A stretch of 64,000 nt of DNA, from NCBI GenBank assembly GCA_963556695.1, contig CAUWAG010000018.1, positions 4,340,001-4,404,000 of the forward strand. Reading direction: 5' to 3'. The notes beneath the pieces were generated by a model. The model was not told the DNA's origin. It made no database searches and saw nothing but the letters and a program-made list of their open reading frames with translations. Shown here piece after piece: positions 33,872 through 45,636 of the stretch (its first letter is position 1; each line of letters opens with the position of its first letter). A program made the translations under genes and the position numbers. The DNA comes from Anthostomella pinea. Taxonomy: Eukaryota; Ascomycota; Sordariomycetes; Xylariales; Xylariaceae.

Positions 33872-35600
33872 GATCGATGTGGCGGTGTCGCGTCGCAGGA
33901 TACCGAAGAGTTGTGGTGGGGGTTTCACACAAAGGGATACAAAAGCTGGTAAACCAGTAGAGAGAGCTCTGGAGGGTGGGGGTTCCGGCCAGATGAAGCT
34001 GGGAAGGAGAGGCGAGTTACCGACAATTGGTGAACTGCATGGTCGTCTATAGTTATGGATATATGCGGTTCGCCTTTTTCGAGGGAGGTGGAACGTGGAC
34101 GACCGCTTGGACGATTTGGACGTTCGTGATCGAGATACACGTGCGAAATTGTCTTGAAACCGTGGAAACGAGCCCTAGCGATCAACGATGGGAGAAGTGG
34201 TGCGCGATGTTCGTGGTCTCTAACGTCCACACGGACATGGGCGTTCCCAAGTCGCACCGAAAATGATCGTGGTTTCGCGCCGAGTCAAAAGATGTATTCC
34301 TTCCTATGAAACAAGGACTCGGAAATGTACGGTTTCGCGTACAGACAGTCGACGAGGTCGGTAGCTGGACAGGCAGGTACCGGTAACAAGAATAAAAATA
34401 AGAAGGGCCCCGTCCAGGTGCGCATGCGGTGGTGGGAGCTTGGGGAGCTGGGAGCGCTGGAGGTCGGTCGGGGTTAAGCTGCCCAGTGTCTAACTTCGCT
34501 GCCAGCTTGAGCCGGGGCTTTTATCTTGGCTGCTGCGGGGGGTGAAAGAGGCGCTGTGGAACGAGGTAGAATGAAAATGCTTCCGGAGCCGCGGGCGGGT
34601 ACACGTCAAAGGCGGCGGAAGGTAGTTCCAGCTTTGTACAAGTTGACAATGCTATTGTGGGCGGTGAATCAACGTTTGTTGAAAATGCTGTAAATGCTGT
34701 GAATGGCGTTGGGGGAGGAGCTCCGAGCTCTTCTGGCTGGACCGAGACAGCAGCCGTTGCATTGGAAGTCTCGTGCCATCAAAACAACCTCTGGAAGAAA
34801 TATGATTGCATTGAGGGGCAGGGCCGAGAGGAGATTAGAGTTAGATTTATAAGTCAGACCTTTTAGTCTCGCACGAAAAGAGCCCCAAGACGGACCAGGC
34901 GACGCAGCCCGAGACGGGACGCAGAAAGGCACGCCAAGGGGTAACTTACAGCCGACGCAGGGCAGGGCAGATCTAGGCCGACAGGCCCACAGTCAAGACC
35001 TTAGGTTAGCCAACGCGTCAAGAGGCGTGCAGGTATTGATCGCCCAAGAGGTTCATGTTCGTCAGGTATGGATGGGGGCGACTGGTCAGGTTGGAGGATG
35101 TACCTTGGCTGTACACGACACACAATGTCGGTATAACTTGCCTTCAATGTTCCTCGTGTCAGCCTGGTATGACCAACATCCTGTAGGTGCATCATCGGAT
35201 GTGTATATCTACGCGTGACTCCTGCAAGTCAGCAGAGCGCGGAAACGCCCTGTAGGTAAGAAGGAGTCAATGGATGCCCATGTACTGTGACTTCATGTTT
35301 GATTGAGATATGACCTGTGACTCAGAATATGTGCGCCCTGGGTGATGAGGAGATTTGAGATGATCAACGAGGACTCGGTAGTCGTACAGGGGAAGAAGGG
35401 AGATCTTCTAAGAAGAATCGGCCGTCAGTGGACGTTGAGAGGAATCAAGAACCCCTCATTGCCCCTCCATGCCCCACCATGATCCTCCAAGGGACCCCTC
35501 CAGGTACGTCCATGGATGTATTATTAAGGAATTCTCCATGCCAGCACACGATCTCGAGGCATGTGCACAAGTTACAACACACACATCATCAACAAGCCTC

Positions 35601-35624
35601 ACCTCCTTCACCTCCTTCACCTCC
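35601..35624. repeat. Short tandem repeat, unit ACCTCCTTC
   Basis: Two full copies and six bases of a third copy of ACCTCCTTC, perfect. Confidence 0.8.
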
Positions 35625-35692
35625 CGTCCTGTCAATATTGAAGTCTTGCCACCAACCATTGGTACCTGCACACGTGCTCTGCCTTAAAGCCG

Positions 35693-35712
35693 GGTACCTA
35701 CATGTAGGTACC
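35693..35712. repeat. Perfect 20-bp palindrome
   Basis: GGTACCTACATGTAGGTACC reads the same on both strands, centred on ACATGT. It lies in a promoter-sized gap and related half-sites recur nearby. Confidence 0.8.
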
Positions 35713-36806
35713 TCATCTTCGAGCAGAGGGGGATGCCGACACAGTTCCTCACGGCTACCTACATTGTAAGTTACCGAGAGTAAGATATAGGTATTCGACG
35801 ACGAGTATGACTACATCCATCCGTACATGTAGGTTTGTACTCAGTCTATATCCAAGATCATGCAGTATCGGAAGCCAAGATTCACCTGGACGCAGATGCA
35901 AATGCTGCATCTAGAGACTTTACCGTAGGTACGGCTGCAGCTTCTTGTGACATACAAACCACGTGCAGCTGACCACTCCTTGCTACTGCACAACTCATAA
36001 CTCTGTCTCACATGTAACCTTCTACTCATACACGAGGCGTAGCTGGAAACATTACAAGGCTCACATCTCGTGTGTTCACTTTACTGATGTATGCAAGAGA
36101 GTCGGTCTGTGGGGGTCATCTACCACATGACAGGCCTCTCTGCTCCTGCCCTCACCTCGCATACATATGTATACAGTCATGGCAAATATAGACGACATTC
36201 ATTGCTACTCTGCCGCTTAACCCTATGCGTCTGCCAACCGTTGCAGGCACACAAATAGCTGAGGCACCTGCATGATGAGATGCATTGAAGCTCATCCCAC
36301 CAACCTGAACGTCGGTTTAGGCCGCCCCAGCTCGCCCAACTATCGCCTTGGACCGACATCCCGCCTCTCCCACTTCGGCCTTCTCCTCGTCTTCCATCGA
36401 TGGGCATACTGCTGACTCGGAACATCAAGAATCAATCCAATAACCTAGGAACAGACTCGACAGTCTACCACACTTGTTCCCCTTCTCTTGTGTCGCTTCC
36501 ATCTGAACAATTCTCGGTTCTCCGGCCGCCACCCGCCCCTTGCCGGTGATACTGGCCAAGCTTGTCGTTCGGTCCCAGCGCAGAGCGGTCAAGGAGTCTC
36601 GGCTCATTTCTTCGCTTCATCCCGCATCCTGACTCGGCACCGATTCCTCATCCGACTCGTCAAGGCTCCACCGCATATCCGAAGTACATGCGTCTTCCTC
36701 GCCTGGCCTCGCCCGCCCGACCTTCCCGACCTGCACTACTTGCCTGTCGGCTGGCCCTCCAGTCTCCCCAGTGCAGCAGTTCAGCACCTTCGTAGGAGCA
36801 ACGGCC

Positions 36807-39156
36807 ATGCAGGCCACCCCGGGAGATGCGTTCGAATATGTATCGCCCATTGGTGAGTCGCATCGTCACTTTTATGTCCTGCTCCCCCTGCTACCCCAGT
36901 CTTCCCCGTGCCCCCTCGGCCAACCGTTTGCACTCGTGCAGCAATGGGACATTGCCGTTGGCTGGCCTGTGTGCATATGCTGCTCCATTGTCCAGACCAC
37001 TCTGCTGGCGGCGTCGTTGTCGTCGTTGTCGTCGTCTGCTGAAGCGCCGCACACTTCACTGCACAGCTCAACCTCGTCGTGACTGCTCACTTCGACACGG
37101 GCCTGGCAGACCACCGCCGCTCCGCTCTGTTCCGATTCGTCCAGCTATTTCGAGTATCTCGGACCGTCACACAACATTCAAGTCCCTGCTCTGCTCTGCT
37201 CCCCAGTCCACCGATGTCTCAATATATGTTACATCGACTCGTCTGGTCCTGCATCATTACCCTTCGCTTTGCGTCATTCCTTTCCCCTGTTTCTCCAGGA
37301 TTCCTCTTCTGCCACCGGGCTTCAACTGTAGCGTGGGCGTGGTCAAGTGATCCTCACCGCCCTCATACTAGTGCTGTGATCACCGTAACCTCTCTCATTT
37401 GCCTCGACTTACAACAAGCCTGGTCACATGATTATGGACTCTCAGAATGCAAACTCTAACCTCACCTATATAGGCTACAGACAGTCTTCTCGCTGCGGCT
37501 ACTGCGGCCGTAGTGGTAAAGGTCAGTCTCCAAAACGTGCGTCCACTTGGAGGGAGCCCCCGATGCCTGATACCCTGCAAATTCTCCGAGCCGTCGATGC
37601 TCCCATGGCTCAGGTACATTTTCACTGCCAGGCCGTTGCTTCATGTAGACTCCTCTCTCTTGCAGTTGTCCCGCAAGGGTTCTCTGTCCAGTTCTGCCAC
37701 CACATGGTGCGCTTTGCCGTCTTGATTTGAGCAGATCTGACGTGCTTTCTGACCCCAGGCCACTCATACTATGCACGTGTGACATCTCTGAGCCCGGCAT
37801 GCTACCAAGCTCTGGTCGATCGATGTTGGAGACGCTCTGGGACGCTGCTGTATAGACCAAACCAGCGGGCTGCCTGCTGTCCCCACTATAGCCTTCGTCT
37901 TGATTCCAGCCAGCTTCGAACTACCAAGGACCAACGGCAGACAATCAACCGCTTCAACAGGCATGTCATTGGCGGTACCTACGCAAAGGAGGCTGCTCGC
38001 CGGTACCCAAAGTCACGCGAGCAAGCCCGGAAGAGGGATACCGACTTTGACCTAGTAGAAAGAATACACGAGAGCGAGAGCCAATCGCTGAAACAGCCGC
38101 CGGAACCTTCTCATAACTTCACGGTTACCTTGGAGCCTGATAGCTTCACCGAGGAGAAGTACGGAGTTTTCGAGAGCGTGCGTAACTCCTAGACATGTTT
38201 TTCCCCCTCTAGGCCTATCTCGGCAATTGGTCTTTGGATTATCTATGGGAGTTCTACTCCTGTGACACGACTCAGGACCCCGAGAGTTGGCCAACATATC
38301 ATGGAAGGGCACTGGCTAACTCATCATCATGTAGTACCAGCGGATTGTTCACAAGGAATCGCCCTCTGACATATCTCGGGACGGATTCCGGAGGTTCCTC
38401 TGTTCCTCGCCACTGCGGCGAGAGCAACTTACATCGCCGGATGGACGGGAGAGACAGCTGGGCTCCTTCCATCAGTGCTACCGGCTCGACGGCCAACTTG
38501 TGGCGATAGGAGTCCTCGACCTTCTCCCCGACAGCGTGAGCGCAGTCTACTTTCTCTACCATGAGTCCATCCACAAGTGGTCTCCTGGTAAACTCGGAGC
38601 TTTGCGAGAAATAGCACTCGCAGCAGAAGCAGGATATCGCTGGTGGTACTCCGGTTTCTATATCCACACGTGCCCTAAAATGAGGTACAAGATCGATTTC
38701 TCACCACAGCAGATACTCAACCCAAATAACATGGAGTGGCTAGACCTCACCAAGGATATCATCGCCAAATTCGACGGTCATGGCTACCTTGATCTGGCAG
38801 AGACGGTTAGCAACACAGGAACCCTTCCCAAAGCCGAAGGGGCTATCCCCTTGGAAATGGAACCCCAAGAAGGTGACGCACCGGCTGTCCAAGATTCTGA
38901 TAGTGACGAGGACATATCACTTTTTGGGAGCGATATGCCTGGAATCCCGTCGCAAGAGGATTTGAGGTCTTTTGACTTCGACAGCCTCTGGGTTCGCCTC
39001 AATAGGGGCTACTGCCTTGCCGGCGACCTCTTCGAGTGGAAAGACGAAGACATCAGCATCAAAGGCGGCACGAAGGAAATGGTGGCGGAGCTGGTGGCCA
39101 CCGTTGGACCGACTCTGATGCCAACAATGTGTTTGGATTTCAGGAGAGGGCTGTAG
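36807..39156 (+). CDS. ATE1: Arginyl-tRNA--protein transferase
   Basis: Model: join(36807..36852,37474..37515,37759..38177,38335..39156), 442 aa. Family knowledge: Ate1 attaches Arg to N-terminal Asp, Glu or oxidised Cys and so feeds proteins into the Arg/N-degron pathway. Seen: Ser-Pro-Ile-Gly-Tyr then Arg22-Cys23-Gly-Tyr-Cys26-Gly (the N-terminal Cys pair); Tyr-Gln-Ala-Leu-Val-Asp-Arg-Cys-Trp-Arg-Arg-Ser-Gly; Cys-Cys-Pro-His-Tyr; and in the C-terminal domain Ala-Ile-Gly-Val-Leu-Asp-Leu-Leu-Pro, Gly-Tyr-Arg-Trp-Trp-Tyr-Ser-Gly-Phe-Tyr-Ile-His and Met-Arg-Tyr-Lys. Exon 1 is 46 nt and is separated by a 621-nt pyrimidine-rich intron, long for this genome. An alternative start at 37428, just upstream of exon 2, would give the same length with a different N-terminus. 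Other introns are 243 and 157 nt. Confidence 0.87.
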
Positions 39157-41387
39157 ATCATCAGACGCCACTGGTAGAATGCGCAAGGATCAAGTCACAA
39201 GTGATCAGCTTTGCTACTCTAGACGCACTGACTGCAGTACGGCGGTTTTCTCCCAGAGATTATGATCTGGAAGAAGGGCGTCCTACAGATGCATAGTCTG
39301 TTTCGCAGGGCTACACATGAAGAGAGTGCAAAGGCCGAAGTACCACGATGGGCTCATAGATCGATGGAGCCCATCGTGAAGCAATGGGCCGTACATCTGG
39401 CGCATAATTAAGTGCTAGAGGTACTGGGCCTTACGAAGACTACGCGACCAACCAGGTAGCAAATGTACACTGCGGTCACCGCGTCTTATCACGAAGGCGG
39501 CTATGTGACTGACTAAACACATTCCGGGTAAACAGAATTGGACAGATGCAGAAACCATGCTATAAATGGTGAAGCCTCGTACGAGCTCGACGTTGCTTGA
39601 CCGGAGCTGTCTAGTATGCGCGCAGAGTGACTCACTGACGCCTCTGCCAGACGCCTTGGTCGGCGCACTCCTGCCTTCGTAGTTTCACATGCTGAGATAG
39701 GAGGGTGGGGTTACCGTGCCAAAGTGCCGCTTTGAAGACGCTGATGCATTGACAGATTCCTCGCAGCAGGCCACGACCGCTTCGCGCTATGGGTACGTAG
39801 CGGAGTAGAAGTAACGGAGTGGAAGGCTGAAGGCTGGTGGCGAGTCTGTCAGTCTCTCTGTCCTCCGGCTCACGAGGTGTAGAAAGCCGCGAGCTACCTC
39901 TGTTCCCGGTTGGATGATATCCTGTCTCTGGTGTCTGTTTTCTCGACTTTTAGGGGTTGCGAGGACTGAATGACTGGCATGTTGGCGGTGTATAGGTGAT
40001 TGATGTGCTCTCACTCTCTGGTCGGAGCGCGGCAGACGGTGGTGGTGGTTGGGCGACATGTGGGTTTGGCTGCTGCGGTGGAAGGGGTTGGTATCGTGGT
40101 GCTGGGCCTTGTTCCGTGGTGGTTTCGCGCTTGGTGAACCTCTTATATGTGATCTTGCGTGTTGAACGGCGGCCGTCTGGGGGCCCTCGAGATTGGCGGG
40201 ACGTCCTCAAGGGGCCATGTTCCGGGATCGCAGGCCGAGTTGGGCCTGGTATGTATCATGACCTAGGGTCATTCAGTCCTGCTTTCGAGATGCAAATGGG
40301 TGGACTAAAGGGGTTGTTGGGTTAGCATAGAGCTCTTGAGACGGTGCTATATTGTGTACGCCGCCCGAGTCCGTCTTTATTGCGATTTTGGGGGAAGGAA
40401 ACAGGAAAAGGGCCCAAAAGGGATGGTTCATGGGGTCGTAGAGATCGACTGGAGGGCTCCATATGGGTTTTGTAACAGGAGACAGAGAAGGAGTAACGGT
40501 CGTTTGCAAGACCGTCTATAGGTGTCTGGCGTTGCGATTTGAGGAGTGACGAAGGCATGTTCGCCAACTCCAGCTGTAACTACGAGCCTCGCTGTAGGGT
40601 TGATCTGTGGTATGGCAAGTTGGGTGTGCCGAACGCTTGTGCGGTCGCTAACGAGGCTTTGTTTTAGGGATGCTAGGATCGTTTGCTTCATGTGGAAGCA
40701 GTCGCGTTGGGCTTCTTCGAGATCATGCTCCGAGAACTACACCAGGCCCCTGAGACCCAGGGAAATAGACTTTGTTTCCCCAGACACTTCTGAGGTGTGC
40801 CAACACCCACAGTGGTATAGCCGACATGCCCTGGTAGAACTGCGAATGCTGCTGCACTAGCAAGACGGTACAGGTACCGCATAGGGGCCACCCACGACTA
40901 TCTGAAGGCCACATTCTCCCAAGTATTGCGCCGCACATACGTAGACACGCTGCTAATTTCCGTTTCCGTTTCGAGGTCTCACGTAGTTCATGGTCGTTTG
41001 CGTCGCAAGACAGATCATGGGTAACACACCCATCCAGAACATATTTCCGGTTGCAATCACAGCGGTCTTGAGACACTTGGTTCAGGGAGACCCGTGGGAT
41101 ATATTGCGTTGCTGCGGAGCGAGACGACGTATCTACCTCACCACAGCCAGCTCTGCCCTCCACACACTCGTTCCTCCCCTCGTTGTTGTCGTTGTTCTTT
41201 TCCTTCGCGGATCATGCGCCCAAACTGGAAATGCCATCCTTGTTCAACGCCGTAGTGAGATAGTGAACCGATCCATCGCCTATGCGAAGAAGCAACCACC
41301 GCGCACCATGTTCCTCCCCATCTCCCCAGCGTTGCGGGAGAGGTTCAGCAGCACCAGCACATCGTCCCAAAACCCGGCGTTCGCTCT
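39157..41387. other. Convergent intergenic stretch ATE1 / eS28
   Basis: 2.2 kb with short frames only and no recognisable motif. I see nothing else. Confidence 0.45.
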
Positions 41388-41740
41388 TTATCGGAGGCGG
41401 CGGGCTTCTCTCTCGGACTCCAGGAGGCACAGGATGTCGTCCTCGCGGACTAGAGTAGTGAGTGATACGTCAGCAAAAACCTTTCGTTGCCCGGCGTTGG
41501 GAGTTTGTTTGTTCGAGGAGGGTTAATTACCAGGGCCCTTGACGTTACGGATGATCGATCGGGTTTGGTCCTCGAGGAACTCGACGCGGACCTGGGTGAC
41601 AGCACCACGGGAGCCTGCGCAGTTGCGACATGGTCAGTTTAATCACCGTTCTTCTGATGTCGGGCCTTTCCCCACATACCTGTTCGTCCCAGGACTCGGG
41701 TCACCTTGACGAGCTTGACGGGTGCCTTAGAAGAATCCAT
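41388..41740 (-). CDS. RPS28: 40S ribosomal protein S28 (eS28)
   Basis: Model: complement(join(41388..41449,41531..41614,41680..41740)), 68 aa in three exons of 61, 84 and 62 nt. Family knowledge: eS28 is an OB-fold protein of the small subunit near the mRNA exit channel. Seen: [39 protein letters not shown], and the C-terminal [12 protein letters not shown], which are near-universal in eukaryotic S28. Introns of 65 and 81 nt (gtatgt ... gcgcag; gtaatt ... ctctag) break the frame. Length is exactly typical. Confidence 0.95.
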
Positions 41741-43113
41741 GTTGTATTATTCGGTTGACGAGATGGTAAACCGTGGAGGGCGTGTGTTTGGAGAGACTGG
41801 TAAGGGCGTGGTGCGTGATGGTGTGGGAGTCGTCGAAGGGCAGGGGAGTCTTTTTGTCAAAAGTTTACTGAGGTTGGAGCCGACTTTCGTGGGTGCCCAC
41901 TTTTCTCTTTCGCATAGCCGAATGGACACTGATAAGATAAGGGGTTCTGGCTTGTCAGCCAAGCACGTGATCTCCATGTTCTTGACAACATCGTCTCGAT
42001 TACACGGGCTCTCAACCCAAATCTGTCGCATCCAACACCAGGCGCTCACACGATGGACCCCAATGTAGCCACGCTGAGATGCGTTCAATGGTATTCCAAA
42101 CGCTGCAGGGCCCCATGGGGCAATCTCACTACCGGGAGTTGGTTTCGTTCTTCAACGTCCGACATCAGCGTTCAGCCCCAGTTGGATTATTTGCACTTCC
42201 CACGTCTTGTCGGCGGTGCCGCGTCCCTTGGAGGAAGACATACAGCGGCCAAAGTCGCCAACGAGAGCTCTTCTTGCCTCTCATCACCACTTCTAGGCTC
42301 TCCGGCTGGCGTCAGCGACATGAGCGATCTCTCCACCGTGACCTTCCCTACCTGACAACACCGTGCATTGCCAAGCCGCCTTCTACGTCCGAGTAGATGC
42401 TGGGTACAGGTTTCGAACGTTACCGTCAGTCAGCCCCAACCTTCATGGCTCGATATAACCATTGGGCGAAGATTCCAATACCGCTTGATGCCCCTCGGGG
42501 ATTCTCAGGATGCAGACACCATCGGGACCAAAACACCCCTCTTTATCTCAAGGTTCCTCTCCAGTGTCGAGGCACCTATCTAATTCCTCAGGGTCTATTA
42601 AGCCTTTTAAATCTTATTTTCCCCTGTATTCGAGGACCTGGTTTTACGATAAGGTCGAGAAGTCTTGCTATTTTGGCTGCCGCCGGGTATGCCTAATCGC
42701 ATATGGCTATATGGTTGAAGGGGATGTATGAACTAGTTAGCATCCTTTTCAAATATAATCCAAATCACATGTTGATAACAAGATAAAACAGCATTAATGT
42801 AGCAGCCGACGATCCTAATATGAATATTGTGATCAACACCTTATACTGGATGCTAAGAAGCAAGTGGGGAAAATAGCATAATTACGGTTGAGCAGTGATG
42901 AGACCTGCAACGTTGGTATCGGTTAACACTGGCTGACCTTGACGACATGCATCATATATTCTATGTCCTATAACGAATGGATTTCTTTCTATATCGTACA
43001 TCGGGGTCCCCTTCTGTGTCCGTGACAGAGATGCCACGTCCAGATACACGCAAACACTGGCTGTGCTCCATTTCTTCACATCGTGAATTCAGCCCGCTCA
43101 AGCAACAATGTCT
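41741..43113. other. eS28 upstream region
   Basis: 1.4 kb with several overlapping short plus-strand frames between 42050 and 42730 but no coherent protein. The stretch 42720-42890 is AT-rich. No gene seen. Confidence 0.4.
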
Positions 43114-43671
43114 TTAACATTCACACACTCCATCACTATGGATATAGCATGTGGCACCCTTAATTCAGACATGAGTCAGTACGATCACTTCTGGCAGCAC
43201 AAATGATGTCACTCGACGCGGGTGTCAAAGACTTACCACCGCGGGGTTGGATCCCGCAGGGCATCTGCAGTCATCACTCGTGCCATCGCATGCCTTGCAC
43301 CACATGCGTCCAATTTGCAAGGTCCCAGCGACCGTCCACCTTCGTTCGACTGTCTATGATGACAGAATTGTTAGCTCAGGTCCGTGACCATGGGGATCCG
43401 ACGGCCCTTGATAGTGATTGTAGTGGGTCAGTCGTTTACTTACGCCTCTTTTCTGGCTGACTTTGCTGCTACTGGCTCGACGCAGCTTGCTGGACTCGTC
43501 GGCGTCCGAGTCACCCATCGCACATGCATCTACGGTATCTTCCGCGCCGGAGTCATGGAAGAGGCCCGGGCTATGTCCTGAACCCCGTCGCGTGGCTGGG
43601 GGCCGGCTTGCGACGGCGGCTTGGGTGCCGGTGAGCGCGGTGGCGGCGACAATGAAGAGGGAGAAACGCAT
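43114..43671 (-). CDS. Small secreted cysteine-rich protein (effector-like, unnamed family)
   Basis: Model: complement(join(43114..43158,43237..43353,43444..43671)), 129 aa. Seen: signal peptide 1-21 (Met-Arg-Phe-Ser-Leu-Phe-Ile-Val-Ala then Thr-Gln-Ala-Ala-Val-Ala); a hydrophilic, Ser/Asp/Arg-rich middle with one Cys and a Lys-Arg site; then a Cys-dense C-terminus with Trp-Cys-Lys-Ala-Cys, Asp-Cys-Arg-Cys, Ala-Thr-Cys and Val-Cys-Glu-Cys-stop. That makes eight Cys, an even number suited to disulfides. Both introns have textbook signals (gtaagt, branch gctaac, catag, 90 nt; gtaagt, branch actgac, attaag, 78 nt), and both junctions keep frame. The Cys-rich part exists only in the spliced product. 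I infer an extracellular protein, perhaps an effector or antimicrobial; homology is unknown. An in-frame ATG at 43791 would add 40 residues ahead of the signal peptide. Two 17-bp near-identical direct repeats (43703-43719, 43745-43761) lie just upstream. Confidence 0.65.
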
Positions 43672-44376
43672 GTTGAGTGTTGGTCTGTAGTAATGAGTAA
43701 GAGGAGTACGATTGGGAGTTGAAGGTTGATTTGGAGTTTGAATAGGAGTATGATTGGGAGTAGGAGAGTGCGCTGAGGTTGTGCTTGGCATGCTGGTTGA
43801 CTTGGGACGCTGGTTGCGCTGGTTTATATAGACCTTTTGCAGTGCATTACGAGGTCTCCATGACGTAGACTGGCCAAAGAACTTGAGGCCATCACGACAA
43901 TGATAGTTGGAGTCCCGACGTCACATATCATATCACTCTTTGGACACCAAAACGTAATTTGCTCCTTTTAATCCAGGTCGGTCTTGCCAGTAAGGGAGGT
44001 TTAAACTTAGAAAGCCCGTGGAAAAGGGCAAGGCTTCGGGAAGGCCCGTGAAGCTTGTGCAGCGGCAGTCGTCTTACCGAACGCCGACGTTGACATGAGG
44101 CTACAAGAAGGTCGAAATGGGAGAGGCGGGATCTCGGGATCTCAACTAGGTAATGTGTTCCATATGTGAACTCGAAGAGGATGAGAGGGTCCACTCCCGG
44201 ATCCTTCTTGAGGAGTCGATGACCCTCTTATACGTCTGATACTATTTAGTGGGCCTTCCCTGTCCCATGTCCAGCCGTCTAATTTACCACATCTACCGTA
44301 GCAGTCGTATCCTCACGAGCTACTCACTACCTACCTTATGAGCTATCACCGCCAACGGCACTGCATCACATATCCT
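43672..44376. other. Upstream region of the Cys-rich gene
   Basis: 705 bp between two minus-strand genes; holds the small-protein promoter and the dehydrogenase 3' UTR. No gene seen. Confidence 0.4.
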
Positions 44377-45636
44377 TCATCGTAGCGGACCGAGTACGTT
44401 CCGGACCTCGGGCACTTTTGCTGCCAGCTCGCCCGTCATCTCGGCCCACACTTGAGCCTGCATCCTCTTACCAGCCTGACCATAGATGACTGCATCCGCT
44501 CTCCTGAAAGCCAAGGTCAGCTGGTGTTTCGCCAAATAGAAGGGAGGACCAGGGGCTTTTACTCTCTGTACTCAGTCTCCGATCCGTAGAAGCGGATGAA
44601 CTTGCCCTGCCACACACCAGCGTTAACGTCACCCTCTCTGGGAAACAAGTGCGGCTTGCTTCATTGACATACATGTTCGCCCTCTTTCGTCAGCGCAGTA
44701 TGTACGATGGCCCGCGCGCCGTTTTCTGGCGACTTGCCAAACAAGCCCGTAAACACGCCCGCGAGAACCACAAAGGCGTAACTCGCCTTCTTGTAGCCAC
44801 GCGAGAGGTCGGTTTTGACGATGCCGGGGCACACGGTGTTGAGTATGACCTCTGGCCTACGCAATATGAATTATCAGCAGCAGCCCGATACGGTAATCCA
44901 TCCACCTCACATTGCTTTGGAAAAGACCCTTAACTTACCGACCGTCCTCGCCAACCGCCAGCTCCGCCAGCTCGTTGAACGCGGACTGCAGTAGCAGCTT
45001 CGTCGTGGCATACATGACCTGCGCACCAGGCCAATTCGCAGGCTTGTTGTAGTGTGCCAGGACGCCCTCCGCCGACCAGGCCGCCCACGTCTGGATGTCC
45101 GGGTCCAGGTGTTGCCCGGAGCCGATAGCCGCCATGTGCGCGGGCGACGCGCGGTTGGCGCGCTCGGCCTTCATCCAGGGCAGGAGCAGGAGCGCCAGGA
45201 GCGCGGTGCCGAGGGTGTTGACCTGGAGGTTCTGCTCCCAGCCCTCGTCCGCGGGCGTGAACTCGACGCCGATGAGGCCCGCGTTGAGCAGCACGAAATC
45301 GATGCCGCCGCGGCCGGCGCGCAACTTCTTGACTTCGTCTGCGAACGCGACGATCGAGGCGTTCCGGTTCATGTCGAGGTCTAGAGTGCGGACGACACCC
45401 TTGCTGCGGCCATTTGTCTCCCGCTCGATGGTCGCGAGGGCAGATTTGCCGCGCGAGGCGTTGCGGCTTGTGATGATGACTTCGGTGGCCCCGAGGTTGA
45501 CGAAGTGCACGGCGGCTGCGAGACCTAGTCCGCCTGTACCGCCTGTGATGACGATGGCTTGGTCCTTGAAGGAGTCCGCGGCTGGGAGGTCGATCGGAAA
45601 CCATTTCATGCGGGTCTGGGCCAAGAGTTTCGCCAT
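44377..45636 (-). CDS. Short-chain dehydrogenase/reductase
   Basis: Model: complement(join(44377..44503,44563..44606,44673..44856,44939..45636)), 350 aa. Family knowledge: classical or extended SDRs use NAD(P)H to reduce or oxidise carbonyl/alcohol groups. Seen: dinucleotide-binding Thr31-Gly-Gly-Thr-Gly-Gly-Leu-Gly38; Asn-Ala-Gly in Leu-Leu-Asn-Ala-Gly; active-site Tyr209-Ala-Thr-Thr-Lys213; Cys-Pro-Gly-Ile-Val-Lys-Thr-Asp after it; and a C-terminal Met-Gln-Ala-Gln-Val-Trp-Ala-Glu-Met helix typical of fungal members. The last three exons are short (184, 44, 127 nt) with introns of 82, 66 and 59 nt. Resembles the retinol dehydrogenase-like SDRs often found in secondary metabolism, but no synthase gene is nearby. 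Substrate unknown. Confidence 0.88.

Larger units (their letters stand above)
33872..36806. promoter_or_regulatory. Long divergent upstream region Nudix / ATE1
   Basis: 2.9 kb with no gene. It holds a perfect 20-bp palindrome (35693-35712), a 9-bp tandem repeat (35601-35624) and many tacctacat/atgtaggt motifs between 35640 and 35940. The last 300 bases are pyrimidine-rich on the plus strand and probably form the ATE1 promoter and leader. Confidence 0.4.

Noticed and set aside
36826..37350. Plus-strand frame of about 174 codons between the first two ATE1 exons
   Set aside because: Cys/Arg/Pro/Ser-rich translation of a pyrimidine-rich intron; no motif and it overlaps the splice donor of ATE1.
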